Of a DNA stretch of 64,000 nt, positions 25,060 to 33,997 are shown piece after piece; the stretch's first letter is position 1; every line of letters begins with the position of its first letter. The notes under the pieces are model-generated. The model searched no databases and was not told where the DNA came from. It saw only the letters and a list, made by a program, of their open reading frames with translations. The stretch is from the NCBI GenBank assembly GCA_963851045.1, contig CAWKNC010000001.1:248001-312000 (forward strand), written 5' to 3'. Position numbers and translations under genes: made by a program. The stretch is from WHSW01 sp963851045. Lineage in GTDB: Bacteria > Actinomycetota > Thermoleophilia > Solirubrobacterales > 70-9.

Positions 25060-27501
25060 CTAGCCGTCGAGGGTCAGCTTCAACCGCTCACGAACGCCGA
25101 TCTTGCCGCTCTCGAGGCGCAGCAGCACCCTCGGGTTGACGCGGACCTTGCCGCGGCGGTTGAGCTGGCGGCGGGCAACGCCACGCGCGTTGACTTCGAG
25201 CTCGGCCGTCCCGTCAGCATCGATCTTCACCGGTCCCGCCGGTTGGACGCGCTTGGTCTTCGCGATCTCGACCGTGCCCGCGTAGTTGGCCAACACCGTC
25301 AGTGTCGCGCTGCCGCGTGAGCGCTGAGCATCGATGTCAATGACCGTGAGCTTGGCCTCGGCAGGGGGCGGACCGGGCGCGGGCGGGTTGATCGTGACCG
25401 CATCGCCGCACGTGGTCGTGGGTGACGTGTTGTTGGCGTCACCCGAGTAGGTCGCGATCCAGCGGTAGGTGCCGGCCTGGGTCGGGGTGAAGTCGGCGGA
25501 GGTGTAGGTGCCGTCGGTCGCGACGCTCTTGGTGTCGGTGAAGGCGGGGGCGTCCGAGCAGGTGGCGTCGTTGGGGCCGTAGGCCTTGAAGGTGATCGTG
25601 CGGGTGCCCGAGGGGTTGACGAGACCTGAAAGGGTCGCGGTGTCGCGGATCTGGGTTGTCCCGGCCGGGCCGCCCGCCGAGGCGTTGGTCGAAAGCGTCG
25701 GCGTGGCCTTAGTGATCGTCGCCGACTCGTTGGCGTCGTTGCAGGCGCCGCTGACGGCGTTGTTGTTGTCGTCGCCCGAGTAGGTCGCGATCCAGCGGTA
25801 GGTGCCGGCCTGGGTCGGGGTGAAGTCGGCAGAGGTGTAGTTGCCGTTGGAGGTGACGGTCTTGGTGTCGGTGAACGCGGGGGTGTTCGAGCAGTTGGCG
25901 TCGTTGGGGCCGTAGAGATTGAAGGTGATCGTCCGGGTGCCCGAGGGGTTGGAGAGGCCCGAAAGGGTGGCGGCGTCGCTGATCTGGGTGGTGCCTACGG
26001 TCCCGCCGGCCGAGGCGGTGGTCGAGAGCGTCGGGGTCGCCTTGGAGATCGTCGCCGACTCGTTGGCGTCGTTGCAGGCGCCGGTCTTAGCCTCGTTGTT
26101 GTCGTCGCCTGAGTAGGAGGCGATCCAGCGGTAGGTGCCGGCCAGGGTCGGGGTGAAACCGCCGGACGTGTAGGGGCCGCTGGTGGTGACCGCAACGGTG
26201 CTTGTGAAGACGGGGGTAGCTGAGCAGGTGGCGTCGCCCGGGCCGTAGAGATTGAAGGTGATCGTGCGGGTGCCCGAGGGGTTGACGAGGCCTGAGAGGG
26301 TGGCGGTGTCGCTGATCTGGGTGGAGCCCAGCGTGCCACCCGCCGAGGCCGTGGTTGAAAGTGTCGGGGTCGCCCTGGCGATCCTGATCGCGAAGCTCTG
26401 GGTGGCATTCGGAGCGAAGAGGCCGTTGCTCGCGGTGACGCTTGCGTTGTAGATGCCGGGGGCGGTCGACGGCGTGCCTGTCAGAGCGCCGTTTGACGCA
26501 AGGCTCAGCCCCGGCGGCAGCGCGCCGGCTGTCAGGCTGAAGGTAGACCCGGGTTTGGTCGGAGCGGCCGTGAAGGCGTGGTTGTAGGGACTGCCGATGG
26601 TTCCGTTCGGCGGTGACAAACTCGTTATCGAGGGGGCACCACCGCCCGCGGCGTCGCCCCAGCACGCCAGTGTGCCGTCAGTCTTAACCGCGCAGGCGTT
26701 TGTGGACCCATGGGAGACGGCGGTATAGGAGCCCGTGGTCGGATGGTTGAGGCGCCCCTGGCTGGAGGCCCCCCAGCACGTCAATGATCCGTCCGTCTTC
26801 ACCGCGCAGGCACTCACATAGCCGGCGCCGATTGCCTTGTAGCCAGTGTCGGTCGGCATCCCAGACGGTATTTGCGTCGTCCCCCAACACGCAAGGCTCG
26901 TATCCGTCTTGACGCCACACGTGTAGTCCGCACCCGCGCTGATGTCCGTGAAGGTGGTCGCCGGCGGAGTCCCGGCCTGGCTAGCCCCCCAGCAGACCGC
27001 CACCCCGGCTGTCGTCAGAGCGCAGCCATGGCGGGTCCCCGCCGCGATCTGCGTGTAGGTCCCGACGGCAGGGGGGGTCGCACGATTGGCGTCGTTGTAA
27101 CCCCAACACGAGATCTCACCTGTGGTGCTTAGCGCACAGCTGAAAGCGGAGCCGGCCGCTACCTGCTTATACGTCCCCGCGGTGGGGGCAGAGAGCGCGC
27201 CGAAGAGGGAATTACCCCAGCAGGCCAGCGAACCATCCGTCTTGACCGCGCACGCGTGCTGGTCGCCTGCCGAGACGTCGGTGTAAGTGCCGGCGGGAGC
27301 ATTCTGTTGACCCTTGCTGTTGTCCGGGCCAAAGCACGAAAGCGTGCCGTCCGATTTGATCGCACAGTCGAAGTTGGCCCCGGAGTCCATCTTCACGCCG
27401 GGCGCCGCCGCTGATGCCTGAGGAACGGAGATCGCCAAGCCGAGGAGCACCGCCAAGACCGCGCCCACGCCGACCGCTTTACCCCTGCCTGCTCGTTCCA
27501 T
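25060..27501 (-). CDS. Secreted RCC1-repeat / Ig-like surface protein, copy A
   Basis: Exported protein of 813 residues. A signal peptide (hydrophobic 12-27, ending ASA) is followed by seven RCC1-type blades of about 37 residues, each ending in a CxLK-D-L-CWG-like element. Next is a putative-Ig (He_PIG-like) domain around TPSTAPGIYNASVTASNGL, then three near-identical ~111-residue Ig-like domains beginning ATPTLST and containing GTYRWIASYSGD. The C-terminal ~95 residues are rich in Arg/Lys and predicted strands (RRQLNRRGKVRVNPRVLLRL). This tail type recurs in other exported proteins of the window. The two Cys in most RCC1 blades probably form disulfides outside the cell. No enzymatic motif is seen. 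It is followed 21 bp later by the PPOX gene. Confidence 0.85.
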   Translation of the reverse strand: MERAGRGKAVGVGAVLAVLLGLAISVPQASAAAPGVKMDSGANFDCAIKSDGTLSCFGPDNSKGQQNAPAGTYTDVSAGDQHACAVKTDGSLACWGNSLFGALSAPTAGTYKQVAAGSAFSCALSTTGEISCWGYNDANRATPPAVGTYTQIAAGTRHGCALTTAGVAVCWGASQAGTPPATTFTDISAGADYTCGVKTDTSLACWGTTQIPSGMPTDTGYKAIGAGYVSACAVKTDGSLTCWGASSQGRLNHPTTGSYTAVSHGSTNACAVKTDGTLACWGDAAGGGAPSITSLSPPNGTIGSPYNHAFTAAPTKPGSTFSLTAGALPPGLSLASNGALTGTPSTAPGIYNASVTASNGLFAPNATQSFAIRIARATPTLSTTASAGGTLGSTQISDTATLSGLVNPSGTRTITFNLYGPGDATCSATPVFTSTVAVTTSGPYTSGGFTPTLAGTYRWIASYSGDDNNEAKTGACNDANESATISKATPTLSTTASAGGTVGTTQISDAATLSGLSNPSGTRTITFNLYGPNDANCSNTPAFTDTKTVTSNGNYTSADFTPTQAGTYRWIATYSGDDNNNAVSGACNDANESATITKATPTLSTNASAGGPAGTTQIRDTATLSGLVNPSGTRTITFKAYGPNDATCSDAPAFTDTKSVATDGTYTSADFTPTQAGTYRWIATYSGDANNTSPTTTCGDAVTINPPAPGPPPAEAKLTVIDIDAQRSRGSATLTVLANYAGTVEIAKTKRVQPAGPVKIDADGTAELEVNARGVARRQLNRRGKVRVNPRVLLRLESGKIGVRERLKLTLDG
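25375..26373 (-). repeat. Three tandem 333-bp repeats encoding Ig-like domains
   Basis: Units at 26041-26373, 25708-26040 and 25375-25707 (the last diverges at its end) have an exact 333-bp period, keep the reading frame and are highly similar at DNA level. Each encodes an Ig-like domain from ATPTLST to CNDANESATI, except that the last unit ends TTTCGDAVTI. Such identity suggests recent duplication or ongoing gene conversion. Confidence 0.85.
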
Positions 27502-27660
27502 CGAACCCTGCCCTGTCCGCCCGCCCTGCCTGGCGGACCTCGATGCCTGTGCCTATCCGTGGCGCGAACGGGAAATGTACGCGACTAGGTGACGATCCGC
27601 CAGAACGACATCCGTCCAGTCAGATTCGGAGCTCGCCGATCGCCACTCGGCCCCTTGGTC

Positions 27661-27689
27661 AGCTTGATCTCGTCGCGGCGGCTCGGCAT
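27661..27689 (-). pseudogene. Relic of the 5' end of the PPOX gene
   Basis: 27 of 29 bases match 25010-25038, including the ATG and codons for MPSRRDEIKL (intact gene: MPSRRDQIKL). After that, similarity stops. It lies 19 bp downstream of the end of RCC1 protein B, just as the intact PPOX start lies 21 bp downstream of RCC1 protein A. It therefore marks the edge of the duplicated segment. Confidence 0.7.
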
Positions 27690-27708
27690 CCGCCGCGCGG
27701 CCTAATCG

Positions 27709-30592
27709 TCAGCGCTTGAGACGCAGTTCCAGCCGCTGGCGAACCCCGGTCTTGTTTGCGTCAGGCGTCTCGAGAACCGCCCGCGGGTTGACCTCCAGCT
27801 CGCCGCGGCGGCGAAGCTGACGTGCGGATCGCCCGGATGCTCTGACCTTGAGCTGGATGTTCTGGTCGGCATCGACGTCGACTGGATCCGTCCCCCGGAT
27901 TCGCTTCGTTTCGACGATGCGCACGGCCCCGGCGCGATTGGTCGAGACCGTCAGGATTGCGGTGCCACTACCGCTGTTCAGCTCGACCGACTCGATCTCG
28001 ATCCGCGGCGGCTTTGCATGGACGGTGACGGACTGGGCCGAGTCACCACATGCGCCCGAGCGGCTCTCGTTGTTCGCATCACCTGCGTAGGACGAGACCC
28101 ATCGATACGTGCCGGGTTCGGTAGGTGTGAATGCGTCCGACTCATAGCTCCCGTTGCCCGCCACCGTCTTCGTGTCGTCGAACACGGGGGCGCTCGAGCA
28201 ACTGGAGTCGCCGGGGCGGTAGAGGCGGTAGCTGATATCGCCGGTCGCCGCATAGGCGCCGCTGATCGTTGATGTGTCGCGAATCGGCTCGCCGACCGTG
28301 GTCGCGGTGGGATGCGGTTCCGCTCAGGGACGGGACGGCCTTGGCGATGACGGCGCCCTGCTCGGCGTCGTTGCAGGCACCTGCGAGGGCCTCGTTGTTG
28401 GCGTCGCCTGAGTACGAAGCAACCCAGCGGTAGGTGCCGGCAGCGGTCGGCGTGAACGCGGCCGAGTCATAGGTCCCGTTGCCCGAAACCGCCTTCGTGT
28501 CGGAGAACACCGGTGGGCCTGTGCAGTTGGCGTCACCCGGGCCGTAGAGATTGAAGGTCACCTGACCGCCGGGGTTGAAACCCGAGCTGACCACGGCGGA
28601 GTCGTGGATCGAGGTGGTGATCACGCCTCCCGACCCGGCAGTGGCATCAAGCGCGGGAGAAGCCTTTGCGATCGTGATCGAGAACCCCTGTGTGGCATCG
28701 GGTGCGAACAAGCCGTTGGTTGCGGTGACGGTGCCTGTGTAGGTGCCCGCCGACGATGGCGTACCGGTTAGCTCTCCGGCCGGGCTCAGGGATAGGCCAG
28801 GTGGGATCGAGCCTACGGTCACCGCAAAGCTCGACGGTGGTCCCGCCGCGGGGCCGGCGGTATACGCGTGGGAATAGGCGCCTCCGACCTGTGCTCCGGT
28901 GGGAGGGGCACTCGCGAACGTCGGTGGGCCCCCGCTCGCACCGTCGGCATTGCTACCCCAGCAGTTCACAATCCCGCTTGTCTGAACCCCGCAGGAGTGC
29001 TCCACTCCCGTCCCGATCTGGGTGTATGTACCGCCCGGAGGTGTGGTCTGGCCGCTGGAATTGAGGCCCCAGCAGGCGATCGTGGCGTCGGTTGCGAGCG
29101 CACATGCGTGGACGCTTGTCATCGCGATCTGGGTGAAGGTTCCCGCCGGCGGTGTGGTCTGCCCGCTGGAATTGAGGCCCCAGCAGGCGATCGTGGCGTC
29201 GGTTGCGAGCGCACAGCTGGACGCGGTGCCGCTTACGACATCGGTGTACGTGCCTCCGGGCGGCGACGCTCGGCCATTGCCATTGAAGCCCCAGCACCCA
29301 AGGGTGCCGTCAGTCCTGATCGCGCAGGTGACCCCGGGGCCGACGCTCACGTCGGAGTAGCTCCCCGGCGGTACCGGGTACTGGCCGCTGCCGTTTGAGC
29401 CAAAGCAGTCGATTCCGCCGTCGGTCCTGATCGCACACGAATGAGCGGACGTGGCCGCGACCTGCGTGTAGGTCCCGGCCGGGGGGGCCGCCTCACCGCT
29501 TGCGTTGAAACCCCAGCACGCCAGAGCGCCATCGGTCTTGAGCGCGCAGCCGTAGCCGACGCCGACGGCGACCTGCGTGTAGGTACCAGGCGGGGGTGTC
29601 GCTTGACCGCTGCCGTTCTGACCCCAGCACGCAAGCGTGCCAGCCGTCTTGATCGCGCAGTTGCTGTAACCGTACGGGTAGATGGCGGGCCTCGAGAAGG
29701 CCCCGGCGGGTGGGTTGGACTCGCCGGAAGAATTGATGCCCCAGCAGGCGAGCGTGCCGTCGGTCTTGATCGCGCAGGAGTGCCCGCCCGCTGCCGCGAC
29801 ACGGGTAAACGTTCCTGGGGCCCCAGCAGCCTGGCCGTCGCTGCCCACGCCCCAACAGACAACGGCGCCATTGGTTCTGATCGCGCAGGTGTGATTTATC
29901 CCCTCAGCGACCTGGGCGAACGTCCCCGATGGGACGGCGGTCTGGCCGCCTGCATTGTCGCCCCAGCAGGCAAGCGTCCCGTCGGTCTTGATCGCGCAGG
30001 AGTGGAATTGGCCGGCGGCGACGTCTGTGTAGGTGCCCCCGGGCGGGGTCGCCTGGCCGGAGCTGTTGGCACCCCAGCAGGCGAGGGTGCCGTCGGTCTT
30101 GAGCGCGCAGCCATGGCTGGCACCCATGCTCACGTCGCTGTAGGTGCCCCCCGGCGGGGTGGACTGGCCGGAGGCATTGCTGCCCCAGCAGGCGAGCGTG
30201 CCGTCGGTCTTGATCGCGCAGTTGGCGACGGCGCCCCCGTCGATCCGGGTATACGTGCCGCCCGGCGGGCCAGCCTGGCCGAAGGTATTGATTCCCCAGC
30301 AGGCGATGGTGCCGTCTGTCTTGAGCGCGCAGCCATGCACGGTGCCCGCGGCGACCTGGGTGTAGGTGCCGGCCGGAGGGGTGGCACGCCCGCCGCCATT
30401 ATCGCCCCAGCACGTGAGCGTCCCGGTCGGCCTCACCGCACAGGTAAATTGGCTTCCGACGGCGATCGAGCCAGCCACCCGCGCGTTTGCCGACTCGGCC
30501 GACGATGACGGGTTCGCGGACGCGACAGGGGTAACGATTGCCGCCGCTGCGAGCACCCCGGCCGCGGCGACTAAGAAGTGTCGGCCATCCAT
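27709..30592 (-). pseudogene. Secreted RCC1-repeat / Ig-like surface protein, copy B, with a frameshift
   Basis: Larger paralogue of the protein at 25060-27501. A signal peptide (hydrophobic 7-26, ending ASA) precedes about fourteen RCC1-type repeats of 37 residues with conserved CAIKTDGTLACWG, then a putative-Ig domain (SAGTYTGTVTATNGL), one complete Ig-like domain, a second one interrupted by a frameshift, and a basic C-terminal tail (RRRGELEVNPRAVLE). The first frame runs well to SLSGTAS, and the match resumes one frame over at TTVGEPIRDTSTISGAY. The break lies within 28301-28315, where one extra base would account for it. If real, the product ends early in unrelated sequence and loses the tail; a sequencing error is equally possible. 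A good promoter lies at 30603-30632. Confidence 0.78.
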
Positions 30593-30602
30593 GGCCGGTG
30601 CG

Positions 30603-30632
30603 AGCCTATCCCGGCGAGATGGTCCGGGTCAA
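30603..30632 (-). promoter_or_regulatory. Promoter of RCC1 protein B
   Basis: Minus strand: TTGACC (30627-30632), 18-nt spacer, TAGGCT (30603-30608), 10 nt before the ATG at 30592. It begins at the 3' edge of the MBL gene. Confidence 0.6.
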
Positions 30633-31346
30633 CTAATCGCTCAAGGTGCTCAGATCCACGCGGTCTTCGTCCGAGAGCTTCTCCAGATGGGCCTGCATCG
30701 CGAATGCGGCGGCGGGACGCAGCGCTTCTGCCACGTCCGACCAGGCCGCGTCCAACAACCGCTCCCGCGAGCGCTCGCCCGTCCCAAGCAGCTCCAAAAG
30801 AAGGCGCTCGCGCATCAGCCGATGCTCCGTGTACTCGCCGATCTTCGCCTGCGGATCGGTGATCAGCTCGCCGTGTCCCGGCGCGAGCAGGTCGAGGTCG
30901 AGCGCCGCGAGCTTTGCGAGCGACTCCATGTAGTCGGCGAGCGAGCCGCCCATCTCCTTAGGTGGCACGATCGCCGAGCCGTGGCCGAGGATGAGGTCGC
31001 CGCAAAAGCAGACGCCTTCGGCGTAAAAGCTGACGTGATCGTGCGCGTGACCCGGGGTGAGGATGCGCTCGAACGGAACGTCGATTGCCGGCGGGTAGCC
31101 GAGCGGCTCGACGCCCTCGGAGTGATCGAGGTGGCCGTGGGTGAGCAGGTAGCCCGAGATGCCGCCGCGCCTTTCTCCCTCGGCGCGAATCCTGTCGAGG
31201 TGGCCATGGTCGGCGGGCCCGGGGTCGATCACCCAGCACGGATCGCGGCCGACGACATATGTGTTGGTGCCCTCGAGCGTCATCGGACCTGGATTGGGGG
31301 CGACGAGGCGCTCGAAGTCGACCATCGTCGGTCGCGATTCACTCAT
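30633..31346 (-). CDS. MBL-fold metallo-hydrolase
   Basis: Metallo-beta-lactamase-fold hydrolase of 237 residues. The metal-binding motif is THGHLDH (H70, H72, D74, H75), followed by ILTPGHAHDHVSF, the CGDLILG aspartate and the LLAPGHGE histidine. After the MBL core, the C-terminal ~70 residues form a helical/winged domain (TEHRLMRERLLLELLGTGER), as in the LACTB2/ribonuclease-Z-like hydrolase subgroup. The substrate is not predictable. The start at ATG 31346 is divergent from the SnoaL-like gene, with 65 bp between. Confidence 0.9.
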   Translation of the reverse strand: MSESRPTMVDFERLVAPNPGPMTLEGTNTYVVGRDPCWVIDPGPADHGHLDRIRAEGERRGGISGYLLTHGHLDHSEGVEPLGYPPAIDVPFERILTPGHAHDHVSFYAEGVCFCGDLILGHGSAIVPPKEMGGSLADYMESLAKLAALDLDLLAPGHGELITDPQAKIGEYTEHRLMRERLLLELLGTGERSRERLLDAAWSDVAEALRPAAAFAMQAHLEKLSDEDRVDLSTLSD

Positions 31347-31399
31347 CGCGACGTGGTGCTCGGTCCTGACATGGGCGAGACGCTACCCGCCAACTGCGC

Positions 31400-31405
31400 G
31401 ATACT
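31400..31405 (+). promoter_or_regulatory. -10 element of a leaderless promoter for the SnoaL-like gene
   Basis: GATACT ends 6 nt before GTG 31412, with no Shine-Dalgarno. The same hexamer and spacing occur before the Crp/Fnr gene. Confidence 0.4.
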
Positions 31406-31411
31406 CGCCGT

Positions 31412-31813
31412 GTGGCCGAGGAGCGGATCGAGGTCTTGCGCCGGTTCTGGGACGGCTTCAACGAAGACGGGATGCCGCCGACCGAGGTGTGCGACGAGCG
31501 AATCGAGATCATCAACCCGCCCGAGTTCCCGATTCGCGGGAGCTTTCTCGGTTACGAGGGCGTTCGCAAATGGCGGGAGGCCGGATTCGATGTCATCGAT
31601 GAGCTGCGGGTGGAGATCGACGAGCTGATCGATGCAGGGGACGGGGAGACGGTAGTGAACCTGTTGCGGCTGCGAGGGGTCGGCGCCCACACCAGGATCC
31701 CGATCGACGAAACTTGGGCCGCGGTGTGCACCGTCCGTGGCGGGAAGCTCGTGCGCGCTGAGGGCTTCATCAGCCGCCGCGAAGCCCTGCGGGTGGCCGG
31801 GCTGCGCGAGTAG
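31412..31813 (+). CDS. SnoaL-like / NTF2-fold protein
   Basis: Small protein of 133 residues with the cone-shaped alpha+beta barrel pattern of the NTF2/SnoaL superfamily: an N-terminal helix (IEVLRRFWDGFNEDG), IEIINPPEFPIRGSFLGYEG, the helix VRKWREAGFDVID, then strands ending in WAAVCTVRGGKLVRAEGFIS. This family holds both enzymes and binding proteins, and nothing here fixes a ligand. GTG 31412 follows a GATACT element by 6 nt. It is convergent with the WYL regulator. Confidence 0.8.
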   Translation: MAEERIEVLRRFWDGFNEDGMPPTEVCDERIEIINPPEFPIRGSFLGYEGVRKWREAGFDVIDELRVEIDELIDAGDGETVVNLLRLRGVGAHTRIPIDETWAAVCTVRGGKLVRAEGFISRREALRVAGLRE

Positions 31814-31829
31814 CGCGACGGAACGCGCG

Positions 31830-33890
31830 TCAGGCGGCGGCGACGGCCTTGAGCACGGCCTCGCGGGCCTCGCTCGGCTCCAACACGACGAGGTCGCCGA
31901 CGCCCTTGAGGACCTCGCGGGCGAGCCACTCGCTTGAGCCGTAGGGCAGCTCGACGACAACGGCGCCGTCGGAGAGCTCCTCGACCACGGTGCGCTGTTC
32001 GCGCAGCCAGCGCGCACGCTCGGGGGCAACCCAGACCCGGGCGATGCCAGCGGTGGTCACCTCTCCGTGAACCAGCCACTCCTGCTCGCCGAGCTGCTCC
32101 TCGACGCCCTCGCGCGGCTCGAACTCGCGGTCGGTGATATCCGCCTCCTTCATCCGGTCGAGGCGAAAGTGGCGGGTGCCGGAGCGCCCGAGGTCATAAC
32201 AGCCCAGATACCAGCCCTCGGGCCCCTTGACCAGCTGGTAGGGCTCGACCTCGCGCTTGACGAAGTCGTCCTCGTTCTCCTTGTAGTACTGAAGCTCGAG
32301 CACCCGATGGGTCTGGATCGCCTCGTTGACGGTGCGGACCACTGAGGAGTCATCGCGACCGGGGGCGATCTCCAGGCCCTCCTGCGACGGATCGTGGCCG
32401 AGCGCCTCGACGATCTTCGTGCGTGCGCTGAGCAGGCCGGTCTGCGGAAGGTGGTCGCCAAACAGATCGATCGCCGCCACCAGCGCCTTGGCCTCGAGCG
32501 GCAGTAGTCGCGCGGGGCGGGCGAAGTTGTCGCCATAGGTGTCGGGGTCGACCTCGATCCGGTCGCCGACGATCTCGGCGTAGAGCACGTAGGTGCCGCC
32601 GCCGAAGTTGACGACGTTGAGGACGTCGAGGTCCTCGCGCAACTCGTCCATCGAGATGTTGAGCTCGTCGAGCACCTGCTTGGTCGGCAGGCTGCCCTCG
32701 TCGCGCGCGGCGCCGATCAGTGAGCCGGCCAAGGTGACGAGGCGCGCAAAGCGCTCGGGGCGAATCACCGATTCAGAGCGACCGGTCGAGCCACGCGCCG
32801 TGCCGTTTCGGCGGCCGGTTCCATCGGCGAGCGGGCGGCTGACGGTCTTTGCGACACCGAACTCCTCGACGTGGCGGTCGCGCAGAAGTTCCAGCCGTTC
32901 ATTCGCCTCCTCGGCGAGCTCGGGCGGTGACAGCAGCGTCGCGTTCTCGCGCCAGGAGAGCACCCAGGAGATGAGCTGGCGGCCGGAGGCGTACTGGGTT
33001 TCGAAGACCACTCCGCGCCCCTTGCCCTCACCGCGCTTGGCCTTGCGAAACGTGCCGTGGCGACCGAAGTCGCGCTCGACCAGCCAGGCGATCCGCTCAC
33101 GCAAAAAGACCTCAGCCGTGCCCTGGATCTCGCCCATCTCCCAATCGGCGCGCTGGGCGTAGTCGCGTCGGTCGAAGTCCTCCGGCGAGGAGAAGTCGTG
33201 CTCGGCCTTGGTCGCGTAGGAGACCTTGCCCTCGATACGCGAGAGCCTGAAGACGCGTACCTCATCGCGCTCGTGGCTGTGACCGATCAAATAGAACTGG
33301 CCCTCGCGGAAGACGAGGTGGTACGGGTTGACCTTGCGGTCGGAGACCTCGTCGCGCTGAAGTGAGTAGTAGGAGAACTCGACCGTCTTGCGGCGCGAGA
33401 TCGCCGTCTCGATCTTCGCCAGTCGCTGCGAGAGCTCGCGGCCACCGCCGGCCGCCGAGAGCTTGACGTCGATCGGGGCCTCGTCCTCTTCCACCAGCGG
33501 ACTTGGCCGCCCCCACGAGACCTGCTGGAGGGCAAGTCGCAGCGGCTCGGCGTATGCGAACTCCCCGTCGAGCAGTCCGAGCGCTGTCCGCAGCGCCGCC
33601 AGCTCGGGGTCCGTGAACTCGATCGGACGCAGGTAGTAATTCTCCGGCGGCAGGGCGTAGAGCTCGGCCTCGAAGAATCCCTCGGCGGGTTTGTCCACCT
33701 GCAGCGAGATACCCAGGCTCTCGAGCTCGGCTCGGTCGGCATAGAAACGCCTCGCGAACGCATCCTCGTTCATCGAGCTGTAGCCCTCGACCTCGCGCTT
33801 GATCTCGAGCGCCGAGACGGGTCGGCGGTTCGCCATCAAGAATGAGATGAGCGAGAGCTGACGGATCAGTTTTTCGGTGTCCTTGGCCAA
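31830..33890 (-). CDS. Fused PafB-PafC WYL-domain regulator
   Basis: A 686-residue protein made of two successive HTH-WYL units, matching PafB and PafC joined in one chain. The first unit (1-~345) opens DTEKLIRQLSLISFLMANRR with an HTH and EDAFARRFYADRAELESLG. Its WYL domain contains FSYYSLQRDEVSDRKVNPYHL and FYLIGHSHERDEVRVFRLSR. The second unit starts near residue 380 with PERFARLVTLAGSLIGAARD and has LELQYYKENEDDFVKREVEP and WYLGCYDLGRSGTRHFRLDR. PafBC in mycobacteria activates a RecA-independent DNA-damage response. The TTG at 33890 is a tentative start: TATCCT (33901-33906) is 10 nt upstream and no better codon precedes the conserved region. Confidence 0.88.
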   Translation of the reverse strand: MAKDTEKLIRQLSLISFLMANRRPVSALEIKREVEGYSSMNEDAFARRFYADRAELESLGISLQVDKPAEGFFEAELYALPPENYYLRPIEFTDPELAALRTALGLLDGEFAYAEPLRLALQQVSWGRPSPLVEEDEAPIDVKLSAAGGGRELSQRLAKIETAISRRKTVEFSYYSLQRDEVSDRKVNPYHLVFREGQFYLIGHSHERDEVRVFRLSRIEGKVSYATKAEHDFSSPEDFDRRDYAQRADWEMGEIQGTAEVFLRERIAWLVERDFGRHGTFRKAKRGEGKGRGVVFETQYASGRQLISWVLSWRENATLLSPPELAEEANERLELLRDRHVEEFGVAKTVSRPLADGTGRRNGTARGSTGRSESVIRPERFARLVTLAGSLIGAARDEGSLPTKQVLDELNISMDELREDLDVLNVVNFGGGTYVLYAEIVGDRIEVDPDTYGDNFARPARLLPLEAKALVAAIDLFGDHLPQTGLLSARTKIVEALGHDPSQEGLEIAPGRDDSSVVRTVNEAIQTHRVLELQYYKENEDDFVKREVEPYQLVKGPEGWYLGCYDLGRSGTRHFRLDRMKEADITDREFEPREGVEEQLGEQEWLVHGEVTTAGIARVWVAPERARWLREQRTVVEELSDGAVVVELPYGSSEWLAREVLKGVGDLVVLEPSEAREAVLKAVAAA

Positions 33891-33985
33891 CGGGTTGACG
33901 AGGATATTGCGCGATCGAACTCGCCCCGTCTGGGCTCAAGTCGCAAAGCGCGGGGTTTTATCGGGGTTTGTGACCTCTGGCGGTC

Positions 33986-33991
33986 TAGGAT
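33986..33991 (+). promoter_or_regulatory. -10 element of a leaderless promoter for the small membrane pair
   Basis: TAGGAT ends 6 nt before GTG 33998, and no Shine-Dalgarno is present. It would drive both small membrane genes. Confidence 0.45.
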
Positions 33992-33997
33992 CCGCGT

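Noticed and set aside
25586..26452. Three similar short plus-strand frames starting MKVIVRVPEG at 333-bp spacing
   Set aside because: They are antisense shadows of the Ig-domain repeats in the RCC1 protein.
28950..30480. Regularly spaced repeats that could suggest a CRISPR array
   Set aside because: The period is 111 bp in reading frame, the whole unit is conserved rather than a short repeat with unique spacers, and it encodes RCC1 blades.
29441..30508. Plus-strand open frame of 355 codons
   Set aside because: It is antisense to the RCC1 repeats, and its own apparent repeats only mirror them.
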